A stretch of DNA of 64,000 bases from Saccharum officinarum. Its lineage: Eukaryota; Streptophyta; Magnoliopsida; Poales; Poaceae. The stretch lies in assembly GCA_020631735.1 (NCBI GenBank), contig CM036170.1, positions 67,967,737 to 68,031,736 on the forward strand. The letters are read 5' to 3'. The stretch's first letter is position 1, and each line of letters opens with the position of its first letter. Under the pieces are notes generated by a model. It was not told the DNA's origin. It saw only the letters and a list, made by a program, of their open reading frames with translations, and did no database searches. The position numbers and the translations under genes are program-made. Below, one piece after another: positions 1 to 10,685 of this stretch.

Positions 1-3000
1 CTCGCCTTCACCGCCGTGTTCCGACACCGGTGGACCACCACCGTTCGATTGGTCGTGCACAAAGCTCCGCCACCTTCTCCTCTCCTCCGAACGGACCTCC
101 GTTTGCCTTGTTCGCCTCCGGTAAGGCTCAATCGAGCTCTTCCCGCCGTGCGCACCACGACGGGGCCGCCGAGCTCGTGCTCCGCCCACCGTCTTCCTCG
201 CTCCCTCTCCATCCCCCTGAGCTTCTCTCTCGAGTTCGCTACCTCCTCGCGAACACTGTGCGCGCGCTCGCTGGACGGGTCGTGGCCGGAGATGGTTGTT
301 GGCCGTCGGCCACCGCCACGCCGTCGCGGTCCAGAGCGCCGGCGAGGCCGCCCTCTGTTCCTCCCCCTCGATCTCCACTGGGCCACCGCGCCTGTGGGCC
401 GCGCCTCCGAGCGGGCCGGCTCGCCTCTTCTCCCACGCGCGCTCAGGCCGAAAACGGCCACGGGCCGGTTTATTTCCACGGGCCGGCCCAGTTTCAATAA
501 TGAAAATCGTTTTCTGTTTTCTTTTATTATTCATGATGAAAAATATTGTGGAAAATGTTTTTGTATTCATTTGAGCTCCAAAAATTGTGAAATAAATTTC
601 TATGGACTCATTGGAACCAGATCTACAATATAAAAATATTGCATGTCATTTTTGGATACTTTTCTGTAGAGCTTTAATTAATTCTTGATATTGCTGATAT
701 CTTGTAAAATGGTTAGTAAATCCTATATGTATCAGAAAAATATGATTTCAAGTTTGTTAATCTTCTTATATCATGTACTTCCTAGGAAAAATATGTTTCA
801 TGCATGTGCTGTGGAAAACTTTGGAGGAGTAGTTCAAGTACCTTTAATGGCTGATTTTTGTTATTTTTGCTAGAGAGCAAACTTTGTATAAAACATGCAT
901 GTGATAATTTTTGTACAGTCATTATATGCTATGAAGAACCTAGGAAAAATATTAATTCTGTTGTTTGACACATTTCATAGTACAAAGTAATTTCATGCTC
1001 ATTTTTATGCTATAGCTTGTCATTTTTGTACAGGATAGTTTACTTATCCAAATGCCATGAAATTGTTATGGAAGTCGGTTTAGGGTAGTATTATGCTACT
1101 GTAATTTTCTTAGATTTTTAGGAGCATCAGAAATATATGTTGCTATTCAAACCTATTATTATTTAGAGTTTAAGCAAGTGTTGCTTTAAGTGTTGCTTTA
1201 AGTGTGATTAAGAAATTAGTAAAGCTTTGGTGTATCTTTGAAGCATTTCATAAGATATGTTAACTTAACATAATAGTAGTAGAAGAGAATACAGTAGATG
1301 ACATGTGCTTGTAGTGTATAGTTTCTTGGATGATGTTGACTACCTTGCATTTCAACATATCCATTGCATTCATCTCCTTTGATGCACGTTTGCATAATCA
1401 CTTACGCGCATTGCATCATACAGGATCGCAAACCGAGAACCCAGTCGTCTTACCCGAGGAGCCAGAGGAGCAGCTCGAGGTGCAGCAGCAGGAGGTGACT
1501 GAAGCCGAAGAGGAGGTCGGTGAAGAGCTCCCAGAGTGCCCCGACCACCGTCCGAGCTCTTTTGAGAGAGGCAAGCCCCGGAGCATTTCTCTTCCGGTTT
1601 GCAAATAATTTATTATTAACTTTACTTAATTTGATGCATTACGTTTAGGAGTTGTTTGCAAACGTTGCTGTATTATACCTTGCTTACCTTTGTTATACTA
1701 TATCCTTGTTACCCTGGTATCCGCAGTCAAGTCAATGCTTGGCTGGCTTAGACCGGTAGAAGTCGGGTGATTTCCTGTCACTTGCGAGCTATAGGTGGTT
1801 ACCTGGATCTGCTTGGATGACTATGAAGTCATGGTATAACTAAGTGTGAAATGAATTTGAGACCGGGCGGAAACTTGCAGGGTTTCGGACTGTAGTGTTT
1901 TTCGTCTGTGTCGATTAAGGACCGTCCGTTGTTGTCCCTCGGGTCATGTTGAACGCATGCCTCACATTTAGCTGGCCGGATAAAGTACCTTCCGACCGTG
2001 AAACTGGGAGATTATTCGGGTCGAGTGGATTGTCCGCAACGCACTGTACCGGAGCAGTAGTGGCAGGATACGGGGGCGCGATGATAAGGCCAAAGAGCAG
2101 TCGGGCGGCCCCCGGGTACAAGTGGTTCCTGGCAAGCTTGCGACTTTACCTGAATGGTTGACTCGGTGACCAACACCTCACTTTAGCGGGTGAGTGAGGT
2201 TTGTGTGAAGAATAACTTACCAGCTGGTTAATAATCGATTCGAATCGCCATCGTTCACTGGATAGTGAACACTTGACTTGAGCTACTTCATCGTAGTAAT
2301 TTTGATGAATCACTTGGATAGTTATATGGAAAATGACATGATAACTATCGTTAATGATCAATGGTAATCCTTACTTGCTTAATTACATGTTACTCTAGCA
2401 CCAGTGCAAACATAGTTGACAGGGTAATAAAGAGTTAATTACTGCATGCTTTTGGAAAGAAATTGTTAAGTTAAAAACATTTTTTTTGCAAATGAGTCAG
2501 CTATCCCACCAGAAAGCCTATCATGATTCCTTGGTGTCTTTTATTTTTGGTTTATGACGGGTAAGTCTAGCTGAGTACCTTCTCGTACTTAGGGCTTTGT
2601 TCCCACTTGTTGCAGATGAGCAGATGTATTACGGCTACTGTATCAACTGCCTCTATCCTGCGATGGGCGAAGCTTAGGACCATGGGCAATGGTCATTCGC
2701 TACTTCTAGTCTGATGCTTTTGCTGGAGATGATCACAAGCTGGCACTTTATTTCAAAATGTTGTGTGTGTGCGTGATTTGAACTACCGCTTCCGCTACTT
2801 TTATTCGAACCTGGTTTGTAATAACTATGTTTAAACTCCGATGTATTTTATGCCGCGAACATTTATGTAACTTATGATGGTGATCGCTAAACTTAGTACG
2901 ATCTTGGCTGTTCTGTGAAATGGTTTGAAATCCGTCGAAATTTCACGGACTATCGGGTTATACGGGCTTAAGTTTGTTAAATTGTCCTTCCGTTGGATGA

Positions 3001-3041
3001 TTTTTCTACTTAATCTCGTATAATTGGGCGGTTCTGTTACA
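1..3041 (+). mobile_element. 3' portion of a long gypsy-type LTR (LARD-related)
   Basis: The 3' end matches the ends of the two long LTRs at 24262-29811 and 34630-40184: a GC-rich block, a long AT-rich stretch, the shared block around 1746-1790 (tagaagtc..gtgatttcctgtcac), a block around 1960-2010 containing ggccggataa, a block around 2555-2620 ending in cacttgttgcag, and a terminus reading ggcggttctgttaca at 3041. It is more diverged from those two LTRs than they are from each other, so it is a related family or an older copy. The left end lies outside the window, so solo LTR and 3' LTR cannot be told apart. GC-rich open frames in the first 640 bases are not supported as genes. Confidence 0.75.
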
Positions 3042-3611
3042 ATGTGCGTGTGTACACACCCTCCCGTCAGGTTCAGCTCGGTCGACCCGACGTTGGAGGA
3101 GCTCACCCTGCTCGCCGCGGCCCGCCCGGTGGCCGAACAGCCTCCTGATGGCTGGGCTCTGACGGCACCACAGAGCACAGCGGACCTCGAGACGCCTTCG
3201 GCGTCACCTGTGCTGGGCATGCCTTTGGCTCCTTTGACGGGCGCGGATTCGCCGACGGAGGAGGACTCGCCTTCCCCTGCGGAAGCTGTTCGGCGGCTGG
3301 CCAGGTTCACTGAGGAGGTCCGGGTGGTGAGGCCACCACCCCTCATCACCTCCCCACCCAAGCAGCCGCCACCCAAGCCGTTCGTACCCAAGCGGAGCAG
3401 GCGGATTGCCGACCAGCGGATGGACCACATCCCGACGTCCAAGCGCGGTGAGGTACTCCTCATGAGGAAGATGGGGTTCCTGGAACCTTCAGCGCCGTCT
3501 TCCTCTGCAGCTAAGGATTCGTACGAGTCCATCTTTGCGGGTGACATTACGGAGGCCCACGCTGAGGCGCTCGACTCGCTGTTCCCGGCTTGTCGGGGGC
3601 GGTCGCGCTGA
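3042..3611 (+). pseudogene. C-terminal part of a LINE-type ORF1-like protein, 5' truncated by an LTR
   Basis: About 190 codons stay open to a TGA at 3609-3611. The product is Pro/Ser/Ala-rich, followed by a basic segment (PKRSRRIADQR, near 3388-3420) and the motif KRGEVLLMRKMGF (near 3441-3480). I associate this basic-plus-KRGEVLL arrangement with unclassified retroelement proteins common in panicoid grasses, probably LINE ORF1. That is recollection of a pattern, not a search result. The N-terminus is lost at the LTR junction, since the frame runs upstream into LTR sequence. No zinc knuckle or endonuclease is visible. It could instead be a host gene fragment. Confidence 0.4.
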
Positions 3612-3773
3612 CTGTTTTAGGTTGATCCTAGTCATAGATCTCAGGGTTGTTTTAGTCAAAATGTAGCCCTTCGTGGTCCCGGTCGGGCCGGGATCGGCCA
3701 CTCTTGTACTTTTAAAATTTCTATCTTCCTAATACAAAAATATGCCCACCCGTGCGTGCTAAAAAAAAGATAT
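3042..3773 (+). mobile_element. LINE-like 3' fragment with A-tail
   Basis: Directly after the LTR end comes an open frame, then a short 3' untranslated region and a terminus of the style of grass LINE 3' ends (taatacaaaaatatg..cgtgcgtgct followed by a run of A at 3765-3772). The LTR above appears to have landed in this unit. No reverse transcriptase frame lies between the open frame and the tail, so it is an internally deleted or non-autonomous copy. Family assignment rests on the style of the 3' end and protein and is tentative. Confidence 0.45.
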
Positions 3774-4425
3774 TGTACAGGCTTTCAAACTGAAAATGCT
3801 GATAAGATCATAAGAAGCAGTTACTTGAAGTTTGCCCAATGTTTATCACCTCTGTTCCTACTTCCTGCTCCTTCTCAGCGCATGCAGATGAAAAACGTTG
3901 CAATGGCAGCTAGGCATAGAAAATAGTACTGCATGACTTTGCTCTCAGCAATAAATACGGATTATTAGGTGTAGGGTACCGATCCTACAGTACTTTACTT
4001 CCTGGAGCTAGTCAGTGCAGGCGCTATGTATGCTCACCTACAACTTCAGGTGCGTCCAAAAATCAGTCAAACGGAAATTCTATAGCGAAAATGGACAGTT
4101 ACCAGCTCTGTATAGAGTCCATTTGTTGGGAGACCGACTATAAAGCTCCGCGTTGAAGATTGAACTAGTCCATTCTACATAGCACTGGAGCCCGGTGATG
4201 ACTTATCCCTTTGAGGCTAGGAGCCTAGGACCAACCAACGCTTGCCGCGTGCACGGGATGAACTAGAGTCTGATAGTTGTTATGCATCGAAAGATCAAGG
4301 CCGCATCGACTTGCGATTTACGTACTTAGGGCTCATCTGTAGGAATTAGGAAATTTGAGCATTTTAGGCATTGCCCACACATAAATTTATTATTTGGTCC
4401 ATCCGATATTCATCTTAAATTTACG
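3774..4425. other. Intergenic, nothing recognised
   Basis: Short open frames only, and no repeat boundaries or gene signals that I can support. Confidence 0.5.
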
Positions 4426-4437
4426 AGCACTATCATT

Positions 4438-4735
4438 TTTTTTAGAATTACACGATACAACGCAGACGCTCATAACAAGCACGCACACTCATCCCTACCC
4501 CTATGAGCACACCTCCGAAGGACTAAACCGGTAAATCTCGAGTTCACGAAGTCACCACTGGCGTCTTGCTACCGACGGGGACGTCGCCTACCACTGAAAG
4601 CATGTTGCCGTTAAATCTTAGAATAAATTTAGGAAAATGCGAACACCCATATCAAGTTAGAGGACTTAAACTCGGGTGGACAGGTTCCACTACAAGGAAC
4701 CTAACCAATTGATCTATGATCGGTTCGTAGAAACC
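4438..4735 (-). mobile_element. tRNA-derived SINE (Au-like)
   Basis: On the minus strand the element begins at 4735 with a tRNA-like head. An A-box-like stretch (caattggttaggttcc) is followed by a B-box-like stretch (gagtttaagtcc), the two RNA polymerase III internal promoter elements. The body resembles the grass Au SINE type and ends in an A-run (T-run 4438-4443 on the + strand). It is flanked by 12-bp direct repeats, agcactatcatt at 4426-4437 and agcactgtcatt at 4736-4747, with one mismatch, as expected of target-primed reverse transcription. Assignment to Au itself is from memory; the SINE call rests on the boxes, tail and duplication. Confidence 0.8.
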
Positions 4736-4747
4736 AGCACTGTCATT

Positions 4748-5457
4748 GTCCTGATCATATCATCCTGTGCGACTCCACAACAGCAGAGTACAGTAGGCTC
4801 GATCATTTGTTCAGGATAGCTAATCCTTGTGTTGGTTCGCTGCTCCTTCCCTCGTGAGTGGTGACGACTCCATCCGTGCGTGCTACACGAAAGTACCGGG
4901 TAGTCATCGCATGACAACAACTGGTTATCCGCCCACTCCTCTCGTGGGCAGTAACATCAGCGAGGTCCGTGGACCTTGTGGCCTTGTCTGCTCGTAATGT
5001 AACCACCACCTCTGCAGAACCAGCCAGCCTAACGCAAGCCACCGCCTTGCTGCCCTATTCTACGACCATCACCTATACCGTGGAAGAAAATTGACTGGAC
5101 TCTGGGTCCGTTCCTTCCAACATGCAACCTTCTCCTGATGCACGACGCGTGGTGCAGCTTCTAATCACGACGGCCAGCACGAGGCACACGTCGTCGGCTC
5201 CCTCGGCTCCTCGCGTTCTCTTGGCTCCACGGTCCAGTGCCGAGCCGTCTATCGATTGGCTTCAGTCGAGAGGTCATGAATAGCTGCCGTCAGTTGGCGT
5301 TCCCATCCACGGAGCACCGATCGGCCACGGGGTCACACGCGAGGCGCGCCGAACCCGTCGCCCGCACAATTTTTTTTCCCTACCTTTGGGGCTTCCCTCT
5401 AGACTTGCATAAAAATGTATTGGAATCACATAAAAGAAAAAAAAGAATGAATCTAAT
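4748..5457. other. Intergenic, nothing recognised
   Basis: Moderately GC-rich without a convincing reading frame. The open frame at 5237-5473 has no recognisable domain or gene context. Confidence 0.45.
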
Positions 5458-6265
5458 AAGTAGAGATACTTAGGTCAAGATAGAATTTTACAGATATAAT
5501 AGGTTTACACTTACTATCGTTCTCTAAATAGACTAAGAGTAAAACATACGGAGTATATCAATAATGTGTTGACAAAATAATGAACATATATAGCTAGCAA
5601 CCTAAGGGTCTAAAACCATTACAGATATGTTTACATCGTATCGACTATGTGTGCTCACTCTAACTGTGGAACAGAATGGAGGAGAGAGATGTAGGCATCG
5701 CCCTAGATATCAGACCTTCCGTCAAAGACGTAGTTGATAATGAAGTGGAAAAGATGTCGAAAGCACGAAACTTGAAATACACCCGCAATCTTCCTCTTCT
5801 CTTCCACTGGCGCGTAGGGAAATGTTAGAAGTAGAGATACTTACAATTATAGACAGAGACGAAACCAGCGATTCTGACTAGGGGGGCCAAACAAATATGA
5901 TCATATTTTTTAGTGTGCTAAAATATATGTAATTATATGATTCAACAACTTTTTAAATATTTTACACTATTTATAACCAAAATCATAATATTTGAATAAA
6001 AAATAGGTGAAAATTGATATTTTTTAGCTGTAAATTCATATATTTATATAGGTATTAAAGGGAACTTATTGTGCTTGGGGGGGCCACGGCCCCTGCTAGC
6101 CCCCCTGGTTCCGTCACTGATTATAGATAAAATATATAATCCTAGATATATAATAGGTTTATATCTAGTATTCTTTTCTAAATAGACTTAGAGTTCTAAT
6201 AGAACACGTATCAATTATTATGTCAACTATATAATAAACATAGCCGGTAGCTTAAGGGCATAAGC
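5458..6265 (+). repeat. Direct duplication split by a MITE
   Basis: The stretch 5460-5600 (tagagatactta..taataggttta..ctaaatagact..cctaaggg) recurs in degenerate form as 5829-5853 plus 6120-6255, where the second copy is interrupted by the MITE at 5854-6119. Similarity fades after the ctaaggg / cttaaggg blocks. So the duplication predates the MITE insertion. I see no coding content. Confidence 0.6.
5854..6119. mobile_element. hAT-type MITE, 266 bp
   Basis: Terminal inverted repeats read CAGAGACGAAACCAG on the left and, reverse-complemented, CAGTGACGGAACCAG on the right. The element is flanked by a perfect 8-bp duplication, attataga (5846-5853 and 6120-6127), diagnostic of hAT-type integration. 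The centre is AT-rich and non-coding, and the right end carries G- and C-runs (gggggggcc..ccccctgg) typical of this grass MITE type. Confidence 0.88.
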
Positions 6266-6438
6266 TTTTCAAATATTTCACAATGTCAACCTCCACGGCA
6301 ACACTTAAATTTTTTTCTATATAACTTTCCCCTATATGTTTAGAAAACAAGGTGAATCTAGAAAGAACACAACTCTGTGTCCATAAAGTAAGCACCTAAA
6401 TTCATCTAGGCAAAGGTTTCGACAAGGTGCTTTAGAAC

Positions 6439-7011
6439 TAGGGATGGCAACGGGTCAGGTGCGATACGAGTGGAGCAAATACCCGTTCAACAACACCCAT
6501 ACAACCACCCTCGACACATCCTGCGGGTGAAAACTCAAATACCCATTCAACAACACCCACAAGACACCCACCCTCGACACATCCTGCGGGTGCAAGTTTG
6601 CACCTGCGCCCGTGCCTGTGGGTCGCCTGTGGGTTTCGGGTAACTATCAGATGTGTTAATCTCAGAACAATATATCATCATGATTGCATTAATAATTGTA
6701 GAAAGCTGAAACAAGAGAAGTTTACTATCTATATATCACACATCTAGTCATCTACCACATAGGTTTCAGATAATTATATAAGTTTTTGATGGATTAAAAT
6801 TTAATACTTGGATGCCAAAAATGTTGTTACTGTTAGCAACTAGATATGGATACTTAATTACAAAGGATGTTCCTTATATTTTAGGCCTAGATAGCCATCC
6901 TGCGGGTGCTCGCACCCGCTCCCTACCCTCGTTCATTTCGGCCCCCGATCTGATGAGACCCATGGCTGCGATTTTTGGCACCCGCACCTGCTGGTTCAAC
7001 TGTCATCCCTA
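6439..7011. mobile_element. hAT-type MITE, 573 bp
   Basis: The ends read TAGGGATGGCAACGG on the left and TAGGGATGACAGTTG on the right (reverse-complemented). Flanks are tttagaac (6431-6438) and tttagaag (7012-7019), an 8-bp target duplication with one mismatch. Internally a unit of about 60-70 bp (aaatacccRttcaacaacaccca..cctgcgggtg) is repeated near 6478-6530 and 6537-6592. No transposase frame is present. Confidence 0.82.
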
Positions 7012-7019
7012 TTTAGAAG

Positions 7020-9530
7020 GAACATCGACACCCTTAATTTGAGATTTAGTGTATGGACACTCGTTCTTCGGCACGTTGCATAAGCTACTGCCGGCGGTGA
7101 ACATTCACACAACAGCGCCTTGTTTTATTTTGAACGAGCATCTTCATTGAAGAAGAATCCGTCGTGGTAAATGGATAAGGTTGCCATGAATTTGTCAAGA
7201 CAACAAGCCGTTCCAAATTTATTTTTCAATGACCATATGATTAGAGATTCTAGATGGGCACGTGAATGTTGTCCTTTGGGTTTGGGGTTGACAACCAGCA
7301 TATATACATGGACGAACCTCCATTTTCCTCGAGTAGGTGGAAATATCATGGAACAATAGGTGTCTTGTATGCACTGGTTATGTACTATGTCGGATATTTC
7401 AAGGTGTGGAATACCGAGGACGGGCATGACACGTTGGACGAATCCAAAATCAACAATCTTGAATTCCTTGACTAGCCTACATATACTCATATAAATAATA
7501 AGACCACGACCACTACTCGATTGAAAATTCCATCCTACCAAAGAGATTTTGTGCACCTCCTAGTTCATACAAATGTACTGCAAACCATCACACGCGGAAC
7601 TCCCACGTGTTATCTCATATAGCCAGACGACTGACTTTGTGCATGCGTCTACACTCGGCACCGATAGTGACTATACAAGCATTGGTGTAGATTTGGATAT
7701 TATCCTCGCATGAGACTATAATAATTAAGCATGCATTTTTTTTCACAAATGCTAGAATTCAGTCGCCTGAGATCTCAGGCGATAGGTATTCATGTACTGT
7801 CTGCCGCTTTTTGCTGTTGAGTTGATGTAGGGAACAAGAGAAGCCTGATAGATGGCTAACAACATCGCCTGATCGTTTCAAAAAAATCAGGCACCTGTAT
7901 AATAGCAATCCCCTTTTTTTTGGGTTTAAAGATGAGACGGGATTCGATGGCATCCCATATCTTTTTATTGGGCGAGATCGTCCCAGCTAATGCTTGGTCA
8001 AGAAATATATGATATATCCATGTTTTTTTTTCTATTTGATTGTAGTGATCGATTGGGTTAAATATGATGCATGACGTTTTCTCATCGTACCGTTAGGCAC
8101 CGTCAGCCATGAGTTTCTACGCTAACACAATCTGCGCCCCCCACAATGTCTACTGCTTCGCTGCCTATCCGAGCACCTCCCTCCCCCTGAGACTTATGGT
8201 GCTCGCCCCCACTGACGCTCATGACCTCATCTCAACGCCGAGTTCGGCCATGGTTCCATGCTCGTCCGTGGCCTCGATGCCGAGCTCGGCCATGGCTATA
8301 AACCTACGACGCAACACTCGGCCATAGACAAAGGAACAACGACGTCCAAGAGGATGGCCTGATCCGCTTGATTTGCAGAGACAGGGCCGGGGCATCCCGG
8401 ATTTAAGAGGAACACTCCTCTTAGAACCCTCTAAAATGAGATTAACACATATAATTTCCCATCATCTCTCCAACCAAATACATGGTAATATGATACATCA
8501 TCTCTTGTGTTTACATGGCTTTGGTGACGTGTCTCAACTCTGACATTTTGTTTCAAAATATAGGTCATTTTATTTTGCCCTAAATTAAATATATCTATTT
8601 TTATTAAAAAAAATACCAATAACTATAACATAAAATAAATGCACTAATCGAAACATATTTTATTATGGATTTAATGAAGCTAATATGTTGTTATAGATGT
8701 TGATGAGTTTCTTCTATAAACTTAGCTAAAATTAAAGAAATTTGACTTAGTATAAAACTAAAATGATCTACATGGATGAAGCATCATGTGAAAATACCTA
8801 CCTGTGTTTGTTTCTGTTGGAGAGATGAACCCCTCAGACAAAGCACCTCTCAGAACTCTGAGAATGGTCCTATCGGGCCTGAAAGCCATGCACACACTAC
8901 TTGTAACGTTCTAGAAGACCCTTCTGTCCCTAAAAGGATAAAACTATGAGTTACGTGTCATTTAAAGTATTTCACGTTTAACCAAGTTTATAATAATAAG
9001 CATCATTACAAAATATTTATATATAGAAAATATATTAATATTTATTTTAATCGTTTATATATAGAAAATATTAATATTTATGATGCACAATAAGTATCAT
9101 TAGATGAATAAATAGATATATTTTTATAATAAATCTCTTTGAAGATTAAAATATTGATACTACTTTCTATAAACCCACTCAAATTAAAAAGCATATTAGC
9201 AGTATGTTAAACGCGCAAAATGATCTCTAGTAGTCCTAAAAGCAGGGGCAGAGCTTCCTTGAGGCCAATACGGGGCATGGCCACCTCTTATCTTTTGCGA
9301 TTACCACTATATATATTGTGTGTTCCTTTGTTATACCATAAACAAACATCTAATTTCCATATAATCTATTGATTGGCCATTGCTGCCTTTGTAGCCCTAT
9401 TCTGCAGCACTGTGTAAAACGGAAAAGGTTACAGCGCTTGGTAATTTCTAAGCAGGAGTTCCTTGTCCATTTCGTCCTCTTGTACCTAAAAGTACAAGCG
9501 GCAGATTGAAACCCCATCGTAATCCATGGA
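7020..9530. other. Gene-poor stretch with degenerate Stowaway-like MITE remnants
   Basis: No supported gene. A 143-codon frame on the minus strand (7556-7125) has no recognisable domain. A perfect 20-bp palindrome sits at 7763-7782. The stretches 8560-8790 and 8940-9200 have the AT-rich interior typical of Stowaway-type (Tc1/mariner) MITEs, for instance tctataaactt and ttgactta motifs, but no intact ends are left. Near 9018-9075 a short block (tttatatatagaaaatat) is tandemly duplicated. Confidence 0.45.
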
Positions 9531-10063
9531 ACTCCTGAACCCACTCACACAAGTCTCCACGGAGTTTCTTCGTTCCATTTTTATTGCAAGAAAAAAAAGC
9601 GGGAGACAGTTGTAGGGCCCTTGATGCCCCCAAAGATTCGTTCGAGAGCCCATTCACACCAGGCCGGCCCAACCGCCCGCGACCAACTCGACCTACCCCA
9701 GCAGCAACCCATCCAAAACAAGCCGCGTGTGGCGTTGTCGGTGAGTACCGGAGCCGCGAGAGGGAGGCCCAGTCACAGTCACACTCACACGCCAGTACGC
9801 CAGCCACCTCGCAGCCCGAAGTGACGGGTAGTGCTTGGGAACGCGTCTCAGCAAGGCATCTGTCACATCGATTGCCACGTTGGAGTCCCGGCGAGGATGA
9901 GCTCCTCTGACCTGGGACATGACCTGCACGCCACGTCGGAATCTGGAACCCGCCTCCCCCGGCCGTGACATCATGGCATGGGCGAGAAGGATCGGAACGT
10001 TGCTGACCGCCTCCCTCTTCCCCACCGCAGCCTCCCTCCCCTCCCCTCGCTCCCGCCCCGCCC
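9531..10063 (+). promoter_or_regulatory. Upstream region of the MGNC gene
   Basis: GC content rises toward the gene, with pyrimidine-rich tracts (10021-10060) directly before the TATA box, as is common in grass core promoters. Open frames on both strands here look like composition effects. No specific factor-binding site is claimed. Confidence 0.4.
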
Positions 10064-10071
10064 TATAAATA
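10064..10071 (+). promoter_or_regulatory. TATA box of the MGNC gene
   Basis: TATAAATA lies 140 bp before the ATG at 10211. Transcription would be expected to start near 10095-10105, leaving an A-rich leader of about 110 nt with no upstream ATG that I see. Confidence 0.6.
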
Positions 10072-10248
10072 CTCTCCGAGACCCATTTGGCTACATTACT
10101 TATCCGTCTCAGAGCAGCCTAGTGCTTCAAGAGGGAGAATTCAAAGAAGCAACAAATTAAAGAAAGTAGCTTAGCTCAGGGTAGTTGATCAAGGCCTTCA
10201 AGCAGATTCCATGGGGAACTGCACGGCGTCGCAGCGCGCAGCGGAGTC

Positions 10249-10253
10249 GTGGG
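10249..10253 (+). repeat. Left target-site duplication GTGGG of the copia element
   Basis: GTGGG at 10249-10253 is matched exactly by GTGGG at 16914-16918, immediately outside the two LTR ends. The 5-bp size fits LTR-retrotransposon integration and shows that 10254-16913 inserted as one unit. Confidence 0.92.
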
Positions 10254-10685
10254 TGTTAGGGTTTTTGATCTCTCCTCCTATTGGACCCAACGGCCCATTA
10301 GGGACCTTGATCCGCTCCTTGATCGGGGGAGCCCAACCCACCTATGGTTGGAGGGCCCCTGTCACGTGCGGTACATAAATAGAGGTGGGAGGCCGGGGCA
10401 CGGATCACCGAGTTCGACCGGCCGCCACAACTCCCACCGACAAACCCTAGACCCTACTCCGATCACAGGGACCGCACAAGTGACGGGAAGCTCTTCTCCG
10501 CCGCCACTGCACCTCCTTCCTCGCCATGGAGGACTCCAGCTCCTCGGCACCGAAGACCGATGGTCGCTACTCACCCCCTTAACTCCTTTTACTTTCGTGT
10601 ATCACTAGATTGTATATTAAGTCATGTTATGCAAGGATGAAATCGATCTCTTTAATTAGTGTAATCTTGACTAATCACACTGTTA
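10254..10685 (+). repeat. Left LTR of the copia element, 3' truncated
   Basis: It matches 16459-16890 base for base as far as I can read, then breaks off at ..cactgtta, 23 bp short of the LTR end, and joins inverted internal sequence at 10686. A TATA-like cataaatag at 10374-10382 fits the LTR promoter. The last 1-2 bases before the break (TA) are shared by both partners, a microhomology typical of template switching. Confidence 0.9.

Noticed and set aside
16..633. GC-rich open frames at the window start (205 and 156 codons)
   Set aside because: They lie in the GC-rich zone of a long LTR, overlap in several frames on both strands and show no protein-like pattern.
7125..7556. 143-codon minus-strand frame
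   Set aside because: No recognisable domain, no promoter or splice context, and overlapping frames on the other strand; it could be an old gene fragment but cannot be supported.
9448..10025. Overlapping frames upstream of the MGNC gene
   Set aside because: Promoter-proximal GC-rich DNA opens frames on both strands; none carries motifs.
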